A stretch of 64,000 nucleotides of DNA. Source: Flavobacteriales bacterium (lineage in GTDB: Bacteria; Bacteroidota; Bacteroidia; Flavobacteriales_F; PHOS-HE28). A program made the translations under genes and the position numbers. Every line of letters begins with the position of its first letter. Position 1 is the stretch's first letter. The DNA is taken from contig JADJOG010000045.1 of the NCBI GenBank assembly GCA_016713865.1, positions 1 through 64,000 of the forward strand. The letters are read 5' to 3'. The notes under the pieces were generated by a model, which had not been told where the DNA came from, searched no databases, and saw only the letters and a list, made by a program, of their open reading frames with translations. Shown piece after piece: positions 56,208 to 64,000 of this stretch.

Positions 56208-56897
56208 GTGTCAGATCCATTTCTTGTCATCGGCGGCACGCGAGGCATTGGCCGCAGTTTAGCCGAACAGCTCATCGCGAAAGGCAATTCGGTTATTACG
56301 GTTGCCCGCTCCAATGGCGCTCCAGCTGGTGTGCTACGGCATATGCAGCGCGATATCCTTGCTGAAGGTTTGTCTTCCGAAGAACTGCCAGAAGCGCTGA
56401 GCGGTCTCGTTTACTGCCCCGGCAGCATCGACCTTAAGCCCCTGCGCTCGCTGATGGCCGATGATCTAAGAGCATCATTCGAGCTCAATGTGATCGCGGC
56501 CTTCAGCGCCATACAGGCTTGCGCAGAACGGCTGAGGAAGAATCCTGGCTCTGGTGTGGTGCTCTTCAGTACCGTTGCCGTTCAGCGGGGAATGGCCTTT
56601 CATGCTTCAGTTGCTTCCGCCAAAGGCGCCGTGGAAGGATTAACGCGCGCCTTGGCCGCGGAGCTAGCACCGAACGTGCGTGTGAACTGCATCGCACCGA
56701 GCCTGACGCGCACTTCGCTCGCTGAGAAGCTCCTGAGCACGCCCGAACGCGAAGCGGCCAGTGTGGAACGTCACCCGCTTAAGCGTGTGGGCGAAGCGCA
56801 GGAGGTAGCGGCAATGGCGGCTTTCCTTTTGAGTGACAACGCACGCTGGATAACCGGACAAGTGATAGGAGTGGATGGCGGCATGAGCGCTATTTGA
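56208..56897 (+). CDS. Atypical short-chain dehydrogenase (catalytic Tyr missing)
   Basis: 229 residues from a GTG: FLVIGGTRGIGRSLAEQL (GxxxGxG), then NVIAAFSAIQACAE, STVAVQRGMAFHASVASAKGAVEGL and LTRALAAELAPNVRVNCIAPSLT, ending GQVIGVDGGMSAI. The fold is classical SDR, but in the YxxxK motif the Tyr is Val (VASAK), so the enzyme is unlikely to work by the standard mechanism. Similar proteins accompany photolyase genes in other Bacteroidota as far as I recall. It overlaps the DUF429 start region and begins the light-repair cluster. Confidence 0.8.
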   Translation: MSDPFLVIGGTRGIGRSLAEQLIAKGNSVITVARSNGAPAGVLRHMQRDILAEGLSSEELPEALSGLVYCPGSIDLKPLRSLMADDLRASFELNVIAAFSAIQACAERLRKNPGSGVVLFSTVAVQRGMAFHASVASAKGAVEGLTRALAAELAPNVRVNCIAPSLTRTSLAEKLLSTPEREAASVERHPLKRVGEAQEVAAMAAFLLSDNARWITGQVIGVDGGMSAI

Positions 56898-56899
56898 TC

Positions 56900-57472
56900 A
56901 TGACGGAACACATTGGCATCGACTTCGGAGCACGTTATAGTGCTAACACCGCCCTGTGTCGCCGTGAGCGCGGCCTCTTCGTGTTCGAGCGGATCAACAG
57001 GGGTGACGATGGCGATGAGTGGCTGGAGCAGCGTGTGCTTGAGCTGGCACCAAGAGCGGTATACATCGATGCACCGTTGAGTTTGCCAGGCGCCTATTAT
57101 GGGCGTGGCAGCGATCACTTCTACCGCGAGGCCGATCGGCTCGCGGGAGGCATGAGCCCCATGTTCCTCGGTGGGCTTACCGCGCGTGCTATCCGTTTGG
57201 CGGAGCGCTGGCGGAAATCCGGGATCGCCGTGCATGAGGCTTATCCCTCAGCCTTCATCCGACGCTCTTGGGAATTCCTTGAGCTATCCGCTGGCAAAGC
57301 GATTCCGAAGCAGGCGCTGCGCCTTATGGCTGGAATGTGCCTGCTTCCGCCGCCGGATCCGAAGGACCGCCACGAAGCGGATGCCTGGCTCTGTTGGGTG
57401 ATCGGCCAGCGGCACATGCAAGGTGAAGCAAAGGAGCTAGGGCGCGCCGATGAAGGATTGATCCTCGCATGA
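56900..57472 (+). CDS. DUF429 family predicted nuclease
   Basis: About 191 residues. DUF429 has an RNase H-like fold: TEHIGIDFGARYSANTALC holds the first acidic Asp, VYIDAPLSLPGAYY the second, and KDRHEADAWLCWVIGQRH a terminal acidic/His segment. Predicted to cut or bind nucleic acid, but no member I know of has a settled role. A TTG six bases upstream overlaps the previous stop; I prefer the ATG at 56900. It is separated by one base from the DUF2256 gene, all pointing the same way as the photolyase genes. Confidence 0.78.
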   Translation: MTEHIGIDFGARYSANTALCRRERGLFVFERINRGDDGDEWLEQRVLELAPRAVYIDAPLSLPGAYYGRGSDHFYREADRLAGGMSPMFLGGLTARAIRLAERWRKSGIAVHEAYPSAFIRRSWEFLELSAGKAIPKQALRLMAGMCLLPPPDPKDRHEADAWLCWVIGQRHMQGEAKELGRADEGLILA

Positions 57473-57473
57473 T

Positions 57474-57641
57474 ATGCCGCGTCACCGCACTCCCGCTCTG
57501 CGAGCATCGAAGACCTGCATGTCCTGCGGCCTTCCATTCCAATGGCGCAAGAAATGGGAGCGGGTCTGGGATGAAGTGAAGTACTGCAGCGACCGATGCC
57601 GACAGCACAAGAGCCGCGCGCAGCGCATACTGTCCGCCTGA
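57474..57641 (+). CDS. DUF2256 small zinc-ribbon-like protein
   Basis: 55 residues. Two Cys pairs (KTCMSCGLPFQWRKKW, then YCSDRCRQHK) with a Trp/Lys-rich linker are the DUF2256 signature. It may bind zinc and nucleic acid. Its ATG follows the DUF429 stop by one base, and its 3' end overlaps the photolyase start by 46 bases, so the three are tightly coupled. DUF2256 genes often adjoin photolyase-related genes in other bacteria. Confidence 0.88.
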   Translation: MPRHRTPALRASKTCMSCGLPFQWRKKWERVWDEVKYCSDRCRQHKSRAQRILSA

Positions 57642-59175
57642 TCCTGGGCGATCAACTCAATTCCGAGCATAGCTGGTTCCAGCATGCGAGCGGGGATGTG
57701 CTGCATGTCATCATGGAGGTGCGGCAGGAAACTGACTATGCATGGCATCACATCCAGAAGGTGCTGGGCTTCTTCGGTGCGATGCGCCGTTACGCGGATG
57801 AGCTGCGCGCTCAGGGCCATCGTGTGCTATACCTCTCGCTCGACGACGAGCGCAATACGCAATCCATCTCAGGGAATCTGACGTGGGTGATAGCGGCATG
57901 TGGCGCGGAACGGTTCGGTTATCAATTGCCCGACGAGCATCGGCTGGATGAGCAGTTGAAGGCTTTCGCATCAGCATGCGGCTGCGTTGTGGAGTTGTCC
58001 GATACCGAGCACTTCATCATCGACCGTCATGAGCTCACCGCGCTTTTCAAAGGCAAGAAGCAATACCTGATGGAGCGTTTCTATCGCGTGATGCGCGAAC
58101 GCACCGGTCTGCTCATGGATGGCACGCAACCGTCAGGCGGGCGCTGGAACTACGATGCGGAGAACCGAGGCCGGCCACCGAAGGGTCATCTGGCGCCGCC
58201 GCCGCTGCTCTTCCAGCACGACCTGAGCGGTATTGAAGCCATGGTGATGGCGCATGGCGTGACGTCCATCGGTACGGTGGAAGCCGCGCGCTTCTCCTGG
58301 CCAATTTCGCGCGCTGAAGGCCTGGAGCTGCTCACGTATTTCTGCGAGCACCTGCTGCCCCTCTTCGGCACCTATCAGGATGCGCTCATGCCCGGCCAAT
58401 GGGCCTTGTACCATTCGCGCATCAGCTTCGCGATGAACGTGAAGATGATCGGCCCACTGGAGGTGTGCCGCGCCGTGGAAGCCGCGTGGCGTGCTGATCC
58501 CAAGGGCATAAGCATCGCGCAGGCCGAGGGCTTCATTCGGCGATCATCGGTTGGCGCGAGTACATGCGCGGGGTGTATTGGGCACAGATGCCGCGCTTCG
58601 CTTCGCTCAACTTCTTCGGGCACGAACGTCCGTTGCCTTCGTGGTACTGGACCGGCGAAACGCGCATGGCCTGCTTGCGCGATGCGATCAAGGGTAGCCT
58701 CACCAACGCTTACGCGCACCACATCCAGCGCCTCATGGTCACCGGCAACTTCGCACTGCTCGCCGGCGTGCATCCCGACGAAGTCGATCAGTGGTACCTC
58801 GGCATCTACATCGATGCGCTGGAATGGGTGGAGATCACCAATACGCGTGGCATGAGTCAGTTCGCCGATGGCGGCATCGTGGGCACGAAGCCTTATGTGA
58901 GCAGCGGCGCTTACCTGAATAAGATGGGCCACCACTGCGGTAGCTGCTATTACAAGGTGAGTGAGCGAACAGGTGAGCGTGCCTGTCCGTTCAATTCGTT
59001 GTACTGGCACTTCCTCGCGCGCAACCGTGCAAGGCTCGAAGCCCCGGATGCACGTCCAGGGCTGATGGCGCGCATGGCGATGCCCTTCCGCATCTGGGAC
59101 GGCATGGCATCGCATGCGCGCGAGGAGCTGCTCACGAAGGGAGAAGAATTGCTGAAACGAATCGAAGAGCTATGA
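57596..59175 (+). CDS. Fe-S cluster photolyase-related protein, prokaryotic (6-4)-photolyase type (one frameshift)
   Basis: About 525 residues of the FeS-BCP/PhrB group. VRLILGDQLNSEHSWF begins an alpha/beta domain lacking the antenna of class I; ARFSWPISRAEGLELLTYFCEHLLP and DALMPGQWALYHSRIS follow in the FAD domain. After a frame change near 58545 the C-terminus reads GWREYMRGVYWAQMPRF, and the four cluster cysteines are visible: MACLRDAIKG, HHCGSCYYKV (two) and ERACPFNSLYWHF. Members repair (6-4) photoproducts with light. It overlaps both DUF2256 and the CRY-DASH gene (four bases). Confidence 0.85.
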
Positions 59176-60446
59176 GCAGAGCGATCATCTGGTTCCGGAA
59201 CGATTTGCGTTTGGCGGATAATCCCGCACTGATCGCGGCGCTGGCTGCGCATGATGAAGTGTTGCCGGTCTATGTGCTCGACCCGAGGCAGCATGGCCCA
59301 TCGCCATTCGGTTTCGAGCGCAGCGGCCCGCATCGTCGGAAATTCTTGCATGAAGGTCTTGCAGACCTTGATGAGCAGTTGCTCGCCAAAGGCAGCGCGC
59401 TCCATGCTTTCGCGGGACAACCGGCGGATGTGCTTCGGCGAGTCGCGCGGATGTGGGATGCCTCATTCGTTTACACTCAAGGGCTGAACGCACGCGAGGA
59501 AGTGCTTCAGGAATTGGAGGTGTCGCGCGAACTGCCGCTTCTGCTGCATGGAGCGTCCACCATGCTGCTGCCAGGCGATCTGCCCTTCGGCCTGCGTGAG
59601 CTGCCCGAAGTCTTCACCGACTTCCGCAAAGCCGTGGAGAAAGGCAGCCCGGTGCGCGACACGCTTCCTGAACCAGTGAGCATTCCCACACCGCGCGAAT
59701 GGCGTACCCGACCGCTCACGGTGGAGGAGCTCCCGATTGGCAAGCCTCGAATCGATCGCCGCGTCGTGCTCGATTTCCAAGGCGGGAGAGCTGCGGCACT
59801 GGCGCGCTTGCGCCACTATTTATGGGATACCCGTGCCATCGCGTTTTACAAGGAGACGCGCAACGGGCTCATCGGAGCCGATTACAGCAGCAAGCTGAGC
59901 CCTTGGCTGGCATCGGGAGCGCTATCTCCACGCGAGGTCTTCCACGAGGTGAAGCGATTCGAGTCGATCCACGGCGGCAACGAGAGCACGTATTGGATGA
60001 TTTTCGAGCTGCTCTGGCGCGATTACTTCCAATTCATCGCGGCCAAGCACAAGAGCGCGCTGTTCGCCGCGGGCGGAATACGGGGCTCGGCGCTAAGGGG
60101 CAAGAAGGAGGTTGAGCTGTTTGAGCGATGGATCAATGGGCGGACCGGCCAGCCCTTCATCGATGCGAACATGCGCGAGCTTGCAGGAACCGGTTGGATG
60201 AGCAATCGCGGCCGACAGTGCGTGGCAAGCTTCCTCGCGCACGACCTCGGGCTCGATTGGCGCATGGGTGCGTGGTGGTTCGAGCGCAAGCTCATCGACT
60301 ACGATCCGTGCAGCAACTGGGGCAACTGGCAATACGTGGCAGGCGTTGGCAACGATCCGCGCCAAGGCCGCCGCTTCGATCCCGAACGGCAAGCGAACAC
60401 TTATGATTCGGATGGTGCATTCACGCGGCTGTGGAATGCCGATTGA
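59172..60446 (+). CDS. Cryptochrome DASH / class I-type photolyase
   Basis: 424 residues: AIIWFRNDLRLADNPALIAAL (alpha/beta photoantenna domain), then SKLSPWLASGALSPREVFHEV, STYWMIFELLWRDYFQFIA and the FAD site TGQPFIDANMRELAGTGWMSNRGRQCVASFLAHDLGLDWR, GAWWFERKLIDYDPCSNWGNWQYVAG. The YFQFIA and SNWGNWQY details are those of CRY-DASH, which repairs UV dimers in single-stranded DNA or acts as a photoreceptor. It overlaps the Fe-S photolyase by four bases and the convergent DUF2809 gene by 26. Confidence 0.92.
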   Translation: MSRAIIWFRNDLRLADNPALIAALAAHDEVLPVYVLDPRQHGPSPFGFERSGPHRRKFLHEGLADLDEQLLAKGSALHAFAGQPADVLRRVARMWDASFVYTQGLNAREEVLQELEVSRELPLLLHGASTMLLPGDLPFGLRELPEVFTDFRKAVEKGSPVRDTLPEPVSIPTPREWRTRPLTVEELPIGKPRIDRRVVLDFQGGRAAALARLRHYLWDTRAIAFYKETRNGLIGADYSSKLSPWLASGALSPREVFHEVKRFESIHGGNESTYWMIFELLWRDYFQFIAAKHKSALFAAGGIRGSALRGKKEVELFERWINGRTGQPFIDANMRELAGTGWMSNRGRQCVASFLAHDLGLDWRMGAWWFERKLIDYDPCSNWGNWQYVAGVGNDPRQGRRFDPERQANTYDSDGAFTRLWNAD

Positions 60447-60813
60447 GAAATGGATCAACGAACAAGGCAGCAGCAACTCCCAAAACGTACATCACCAGAT
60501 CCATCGATTGGAAGGTGTCGCCCAGCAGCAGCTTCGCCCAAGTGGTGTGCGATAGACCGAGGTGATTGATCAACCCGGCTGCTTGCGCGCTTTCAACCGC
60601 AAAGGCGAATAGCAGCGCACCGGTGGCCACGCGCTTCGCTGGCCAGCTGAAAAGCGCACGCACGCTGAAGTGCATCAGGCACACAACGAGCAGGTCGCCG
60701 AGATGGAAGCGGATGAAAGGCTGTCGAACATGAAAGGCGATGTACAGCTCGCCGCCGAGTAGCAGCAACGCCACAAGCGCATGCTTCGGGCTGAACCGAA
60801 TTGGCAACTTCAC
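60421..60813 (-). CDS. DUF2809 membrane protein
   Basis: 130 residues with four hydrophobic helices: ALVALLLLGGELYIAFHV, FHLGDLLVVCLMHFSVRALF, then VATGALLFAFAVESAQAAGL and MDLVMYVLGVAAALFVD. The GDLLVV and DLVMYVLG details match DUF2809, a small integral membrane family of unknown function. Its 5' end overlaps the fusion flavoprotein gene upstream on the same strand by four bases (ATGA), so the two are cotranscribed; its 3' end overlaps the cryptochrome gene. Confidence 0.8.
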   Translation of the reverse strand: MKLPIRFSPKHALVALLLLGGELYIAFHVRQPFIRFHLGDLLVVCLMHFSVRALFSWPAKRVATGALLFAFAVESAQAAGLINHLGLSHTTWAKLLLGDTFQSMDLVMYVLGVAAALFVDPFLNRHSTAA

Positions 60814-62521
60814 GCGAAGTACTCGTCGAGCTCCGTGCGGAAATACTGCATGGCATTCTTCACACCCAGCGGAAGGCCGCCGCCCAACGCGCAGAGCGAT
60901 CCGATCTCCATGGTCTCGATCAGGTCGTTGAAGAGCGCGCGATCGATCTTCTTGCCGTCCTGAGCGCTAAGGATGAGCTCCTTGCCGCGCGTGCTGCCGA
61001 TGCGGCACGGGAAGCACTTGCCGCAGCTCTCCAGCGCGGTGAACTCGAAGAGGTGCTCGAGGTACTTCACCATGGGGAAGTCCTGCGGGATGCTGAGCAC
61101 GCTCGCGTGGCCAAGCAGGAAACCCTCACGCTGGAAGCTCTCGAAGTCGATGCTGAGCGCGTTGATCTTCTGTAGCGGCACAATGCCGCCGAGCGGGCCG
61201 CCAATGTGCAGTGCTTTCGTAGGTCTCGCGAATCCGCCGCCGAGCTCATCGATCACCTTCGCGAGCGGGGTGCCGCACTCCACCTCATAGATGCCGGGAC
61301 GTTTGAAGCCGCTGTCGAGGCACACGAGCTTGCTGCCGTTGCTCTTCTCGCTGCCAAGTTTGGCGAAGGCCGCCCCGCCGTTGGTGATCACCCAAGGCAC
61401 GCACGCCAATGTCTCAACGTTGTTCACCACGGTTGGACGATTGAACAGGCCCTGCTGCGCGGGGTAGGGCGGCCTCGTGCGCACCTCGCCACGTTTGCCT
61501 TCGATGCTGTTCAGCAGCGCGGTCTCTTCGCCGCACACATAAGCGCCTGCGGCCTTGATCACTTTGAAGCGGTAGTTGAAGCCACTGCCCTTGATGTTGT
61601 TGCCGATCCAACCTTGTGCTTCCAGATCGCGCACGGCTTGCTTCACGATCTCCACCGCTTCGGGATACTCCGCGCGGATGTATAGCACACCCGTGTCGGC
61701 ACCCACGCAATAGCCCGCGATCATCATTCCGAGCAGCACGCGGTGCGGGCGCTGTTCTAAGAGGTATCGATCACTGTACGCGGCGGGGTCGCCCTCGTCG
61801 GCGTTGCACACGATGTATTTGCGAGGCGTGCCATTGCCGGTTGTGTCTTCCGCGTTGCGACAAGCCTCCAGCTTGAAACCCATTGGGAAGCCCGCACCTC
61901 CGCGTCCACGGATGGTCGCCACTTTTATTTCGTTCAGCACATCCGCGCTGTTGCTTTTCAGCACCTGCTCCCAAACGGCGTAGAATTCCTCCAATCGCGG
62001 CATCGGTGCGGTGAGGATGGGGAGGCCATGGAACTCGCGACATGGTAGGTGTCCATGTTGGGGAAGGAAGAGGCTGCACCAACCCCCAACCCCTCAACCC
62101 TCAACCCACGACCAACAACTTCCGCTAATCGTTCAATCGCATCACCACTGAAATTCAATCCGCCCACATTGAACGCGCTGTTCTCGTGGCAGCGCCCCAA
62201 GCAGCACATGTGGCCGATCTCTTCCGGCTTGAAGTGCTTCGCCAGCGCGTGATGCACTTTGTCTTGTGTTCCCGCTACCAGGCAGGCGCTTCCGTTGCAC
62301 ACGTATGCCTTCTTGCCTTGGTTCTCCTTCTTCAGGAAATCATAGAAGGAGCTCGTGCCGTAGGTGATGGCCTCGCCGATGAGGAAGTCATCGGCAATTT
62401 GCGTGAGCGCACGATCTTCTGGAGAGCCATCGATTGAGGCGGCTTTCTGCAGGCGTTCCCAAAGTGGATCCTCGAGTTCCTTGCCATCCCGGCCGGAAAG
62501 TGATGAGATGTTCTTCGACAT
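60810..62521 (-). CDS. NuoE-NuoF fusion, NADH-binding flavoprotein of FdsB/HoxF type (one frameshift)
   Basis: About 570 residues. The N-terminal NuoE-like thioredoxin fold binds a [2Fe-2S] cluster (YVCNGSACLVAGT, then HMCCLGRCHENSAFN). A linker leads to a complete NuoF: RGRGGAGFPMGFKLEACR (FMN/NAD), CNADEGDPAAYSDRYL, YVCGEETALLNSIEG, and the [4Fe-4S] ESCGKCFPCRIGSTRG with SLCALGGGLP. The frame breaks near 62025, where GLPILTAPMPRLEEFY is restored. Such fusions are diaphorase subunits of NAD-linked formate dehydrogenase or hydrogenase, or stand-alone subunits. No partner catalytic subunit lies nearby. A TACCTTGG element sits seven bases before the ATG. Confidence 0.85.
62079..62116 (-). repeat. 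TTGAG/GTTGG repeat encoding the linker between NuoE- and NuoF-like domains
   Basis: On the minus strand the bases read GTTGGTCGTGGGTTGAGG followed by GGTTGAGGGG and GTTGGGGG units. This is the same word family as the hairpin at 9.1 kb, here inside a coding region, where it yields a Gly/Val/Leu-rich linker. Confidence 0.55.
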
Positions 62522-62561
62522 GCGGTTCCAAGGTAGGGATGCGGTGGAATGCACGTGCATG

Positions 62562-62598
62562 AACGGATGAGCCGGGCTTAATGCCCGGCTCATCCGTT
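62562..62598. terminator. 16-bp perfect hairpin between two minus-strand genes
   Basis: AACGGATGAGCCGGGC (62562-62577) pairs perfectly with 62583-62598 around a five-base loop. It follows the stop of the Trp/Tyr-rich protein gene (62616) on the minus strand, but neither side carries a run of T, so it may be a transcript-end or RNA-stability hairpin rather than a standard terminator. Confidence 0.7.
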
Positions 62599-62615
62599 GA
62601 AGGAGATGCGTGCTG

Positions 62616-63593
62616 CTACCTCTTTGTCGGAGCGCGTTGTGGAGGCTGCGAGGGTGGTGCGGTCGGGCTGCTGCGCGAGGGCTTGGGGGCGGGCGCAGTG
62701 CGATGCGGAGATCGGTTAGGTGCGGTGCGCTCGGCCGGTTTCCGCTCGGGCTTGCCTGGGGTCCTCACGGGCGGCGTCGGCTGTTTACCGCGATCAATGC
62801 CGGGTGCGCGATCATCCCTTTCCATCGGGCGGGTGCTCGGCGCACGCTGCGCGGGGCGCACATCGTTCCTGCGCTGCACCGTGCCCGACATGCTGCGACG
62901 GTGCATGTAAACGCTGTTGGCGTGATTCACGCGGCAGAAGTGAACCGGCTGGTACCACCCCCAATAGGGTCGAGGGTAGCCCCACCACATGCTCCAGCCC
63001 CATGGGCGCCATGGGTTCCACCATCCGGGGTAGTAGCCCCAGTACCAGGGCGATGACCATTCCCACCAACCTGGTCCGTAGCACCACTGCACACAAGGCC
63101 ACGCCCATACGTTCATCCAAACCGTGACCTGTGCAGCAGGACCGAGCGGTCCTCCTCGTTTCCCTTCTTGCTCTTTTATCGATTCCGAAGGCTCTACGAT
63201 GGTGTTCTCCGGGTAGAGCATGGCATCGCCAAGGATCTGAAGCGTAACCGTTGCTTCTGCGCCACGCTCCATCTGAATAGTGGCTATGTCCTGCTGGTCG
63301 TCCTTGCCGAATGCGGCTTGAAGCACCACTACGCGCGATTCAGCATCGGCGCTAGCGCGCACATGGATGAAATCGACTTCACCATTTCCGTCAAGGTCCA
63401 GATTGTTCACCCCATTGCCGGTGGCGTTAATGGACTTTTCGAAGGCATCGAGGTCCTTGCTCTGCCGGAAAAGCTCCAATGCGCCGCGAAGGCTGAACTG
63501 ATCACCGGCGAGTCCGGTGCTATCTGCTTGTTGCGGCGTGGCCACAGCGGCGAGGCCAGCGCTCATGCTGGCGAGGAGAAGGAGGGTCTTCAT
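62616..63593 (-). CDS. Exported Trp/Tyr/Pro-rich protein of unknown function
   Basis: About 325 residues from the ATG at 63593 with a signal peptide (MKTLLLLASMSAGLAAVATPQQ). Residues about 35-150 are a soluble domain with LDLDGNGEVDFIHV, an EF-hand-like or repeat-type motif. Residues about 160-220 are extremely rich in Trp, Tyr, Pro and Gly (WWEWSSPWYWGYYPGWWNPW). The last 90 are basic and Pro/Arg-rich. Similar aromatic stretches occur in exported proteins of Bacteroidota; I know no function. It follows the universal stress protein on the same strand. Confidence 0.65.
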   Translation of the reverse strand: MKTLLLLASMSAGLAAVATPQQADSTGLAGDQFSLRGALELFRQSKDLDAFEKSINATGNGVNNLDLDGNGEVDFIHVRASADAESRVVVLQAAFGKDDQQDIATIQMERGAEATVTLQILGDAMLYPENTIVEPSESIKEQEGKRGGPLGPAAQVTVWMNVWAWPCVQWCYGPGWWEWSSPWYWGYYPGWWNPWRPWGWSMWWGYPRPYWGWYQPVHFCRVNHANSVYMHRRSMSGTVQRRNDVRPAQRAPSTRPMERDDRAPGIDRGKQPTPPVRTPGKPERKPAERTAPNRSPHRTAPAPKPSRSSPTAPPSQPPQRAPTKR

Positions 63594-63626
63594 GGCATTT
63601 GGTGTCAGGTTTCGCTTGAGCAATGA

Positions 63627-63998
63627 TCATACCGGCGACACCGCTTTGGTGAGCATTGGGCATCGAATTCGGCGAAGCACACGCTCCGTGGTGCTGCCAC
63701 GAAGGGCGTCCAGGAAGCCGTCGTGCCCCTGCGTGGGCATCACGATCAAGTCGGGTTTCCATTCAAGAGCCGCGTGGAGGATGCCGTCCACCACCTCGCC
63801 TTCGCGTTGCACTAGGCTCCATTCCCAACCGGGTCGTTGCGGGGCATGGTCAATCACATGTCCAAAGTCATCCCCTCCGATGCTGAGGAGCATGAATCGC
63901 GCATCATCCACCTTCAGCACCTCAGCGATCCATGACGCCAGTGCGATGGCTTCGCTTGGTGATGGAGTGCTGGCGATGGGCAGGAGGATGCGTTGCAT
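63627..63998 (-). CDS. Universal stress protein, possibly incomplete at the window edge
   Basis: At least 123 residues: MQRILLPIASTPSPSEAIALA, then VVDGILHAALEWKPDLIVMPTQGHDGFLD with the ATP-binding GHxG segment and GSTTERVLRRIRCPML ending. This is the UspA fold. The ATG is only two bases from the edge, so the real start could be further out, for instance if the protein has two Usp domains. It lies about 30 bases upstream of the Trp/Tyr-rich gene. Confidence 0.8.
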   Translation of the reverse strand: MQRILLPIASTPSPSEAIALASWIAEVLKVDDARFMLLSIGGDDFGHVIDHAPQRPGWEWSLVQREGEVVDGILHAALEWKPDLIVMPTQGHDGFLDALRGSTTERVLRRIRCPMLTKAVSPV

Positions 63999-64000
63999 TC

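Noticed and set aside
60810..62521. Part of a complex I (nuo) operon
   Set aside because: No other nuo subunit is adjacent; the fused E-F layout is that of diaphorase subunits rather than of typical complex I.

Overview
The window is a 64 kb piece of chromosome from a member of the Bacteroidota, most likely a GC-rich Flavobacteriales lineage (roughly 60% GC by eye). The family evidence is the set of Bacteroidota-specific proteins: DUF5686 and RemB/Wzi-like outer-membrane proteins, type 9 secretion (T9SS) sorting domains, choice-of-anchor L / gliding-associated C-terminal proteins, a DUF6090-like remnant, and the small Cys-Ala-Met-Cys membrane protein of the cytochrome oxidase operon. Promoters also fit: TAnnTTTG/TAnnTTCG -7 elements lie just upstream of many starts and classical Shine-Dalgarno sequences are rare. 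I see no rRNA, tRNA, CRISPR array, integrase, transposase or prophage. The species is not identifiable from what I can see.

Layout: 0-11 kb holds nrdA and nrdB (class Ia ribonucleotide reductase), a DUF3109 protein, a DUF5686 outer-membrane protein, a T9SS cargo protein, fabD, a Bax-inhibitor-1 protein, and folE overlapping queD. 11-21 kb is a surface-glycan region: hldD-like epimerase, asnB, two methyltransferases, a polyprenol-linked family 2 glycosyltransferase, two related multi-membrane GT-C-like proteins and an NAD-dependent epimerase. 20.7-26 kb has a MerR regulator, an M23 peptidase, alaS, a wrecked DUF6090-like gene and a small DUF5684 membrane protein. 26.3-30.6 kb is a three-gene envelope-glycan unit (Wzi/RemB-like, WecA/MraY-like transferase, second Wzi/RemB-like). 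30.6-35.2 kb is a cytochrome oxidase assembly operon (ctaB, two subunit III genes, subunit IV, SCO, DUF420, small CxxC protein). 35.6-42.1 kb holds an S9 peptidase and a SAM-I riboswitch controlling a split metH whose halves are separated by an orphan CDI-type immunity gene. 42-51 kb holds an OmpA-family protein, a TolC-family protein, tsaB, a YyaL/DUF255 protein, a LEA14-like lipoprotein and an M20 dipeptidase. 51.2-56.1 kb carries two tandem T9SS adhesin-like proteins. 56.2-60.8 kb is a light-damage repair cluster (SDR, DUF429, DUF2256, Fe-S photolyase, CRY-DASH, DUF2809). 60.8-64 kb has a NuoE-NuoF fusion flavoprotein, a Trp/Tyr-rich exported protein and a universal stress protein.

A general caution: about sixteen genes, including single-copy essential ones (alaS, nrdA, nrdB, folE), are interrupted by one- or two-base indels, often in short homopolymers. 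This pattern looks like residual long-read consensus error rather than biology. I therefore give merged gene coordinates and note where the frame changes. Two in-frame stops (nrdA, first adhesin) and a roughly 50-codon gap in metH may have the same cause but deserve a check.

The most interesting parts are the immunity gene with an adjacent palindrome-rich element inside metH, the compact photolyase cluster with a tyrosine-less SDR, the near-leaderless promoter arrangement, the orphan NuoE-NuoF fusion with a genome-repeat-like linker, and a 20-bp perfect inverted repeat belonging to a dispersed intergenic motif family.
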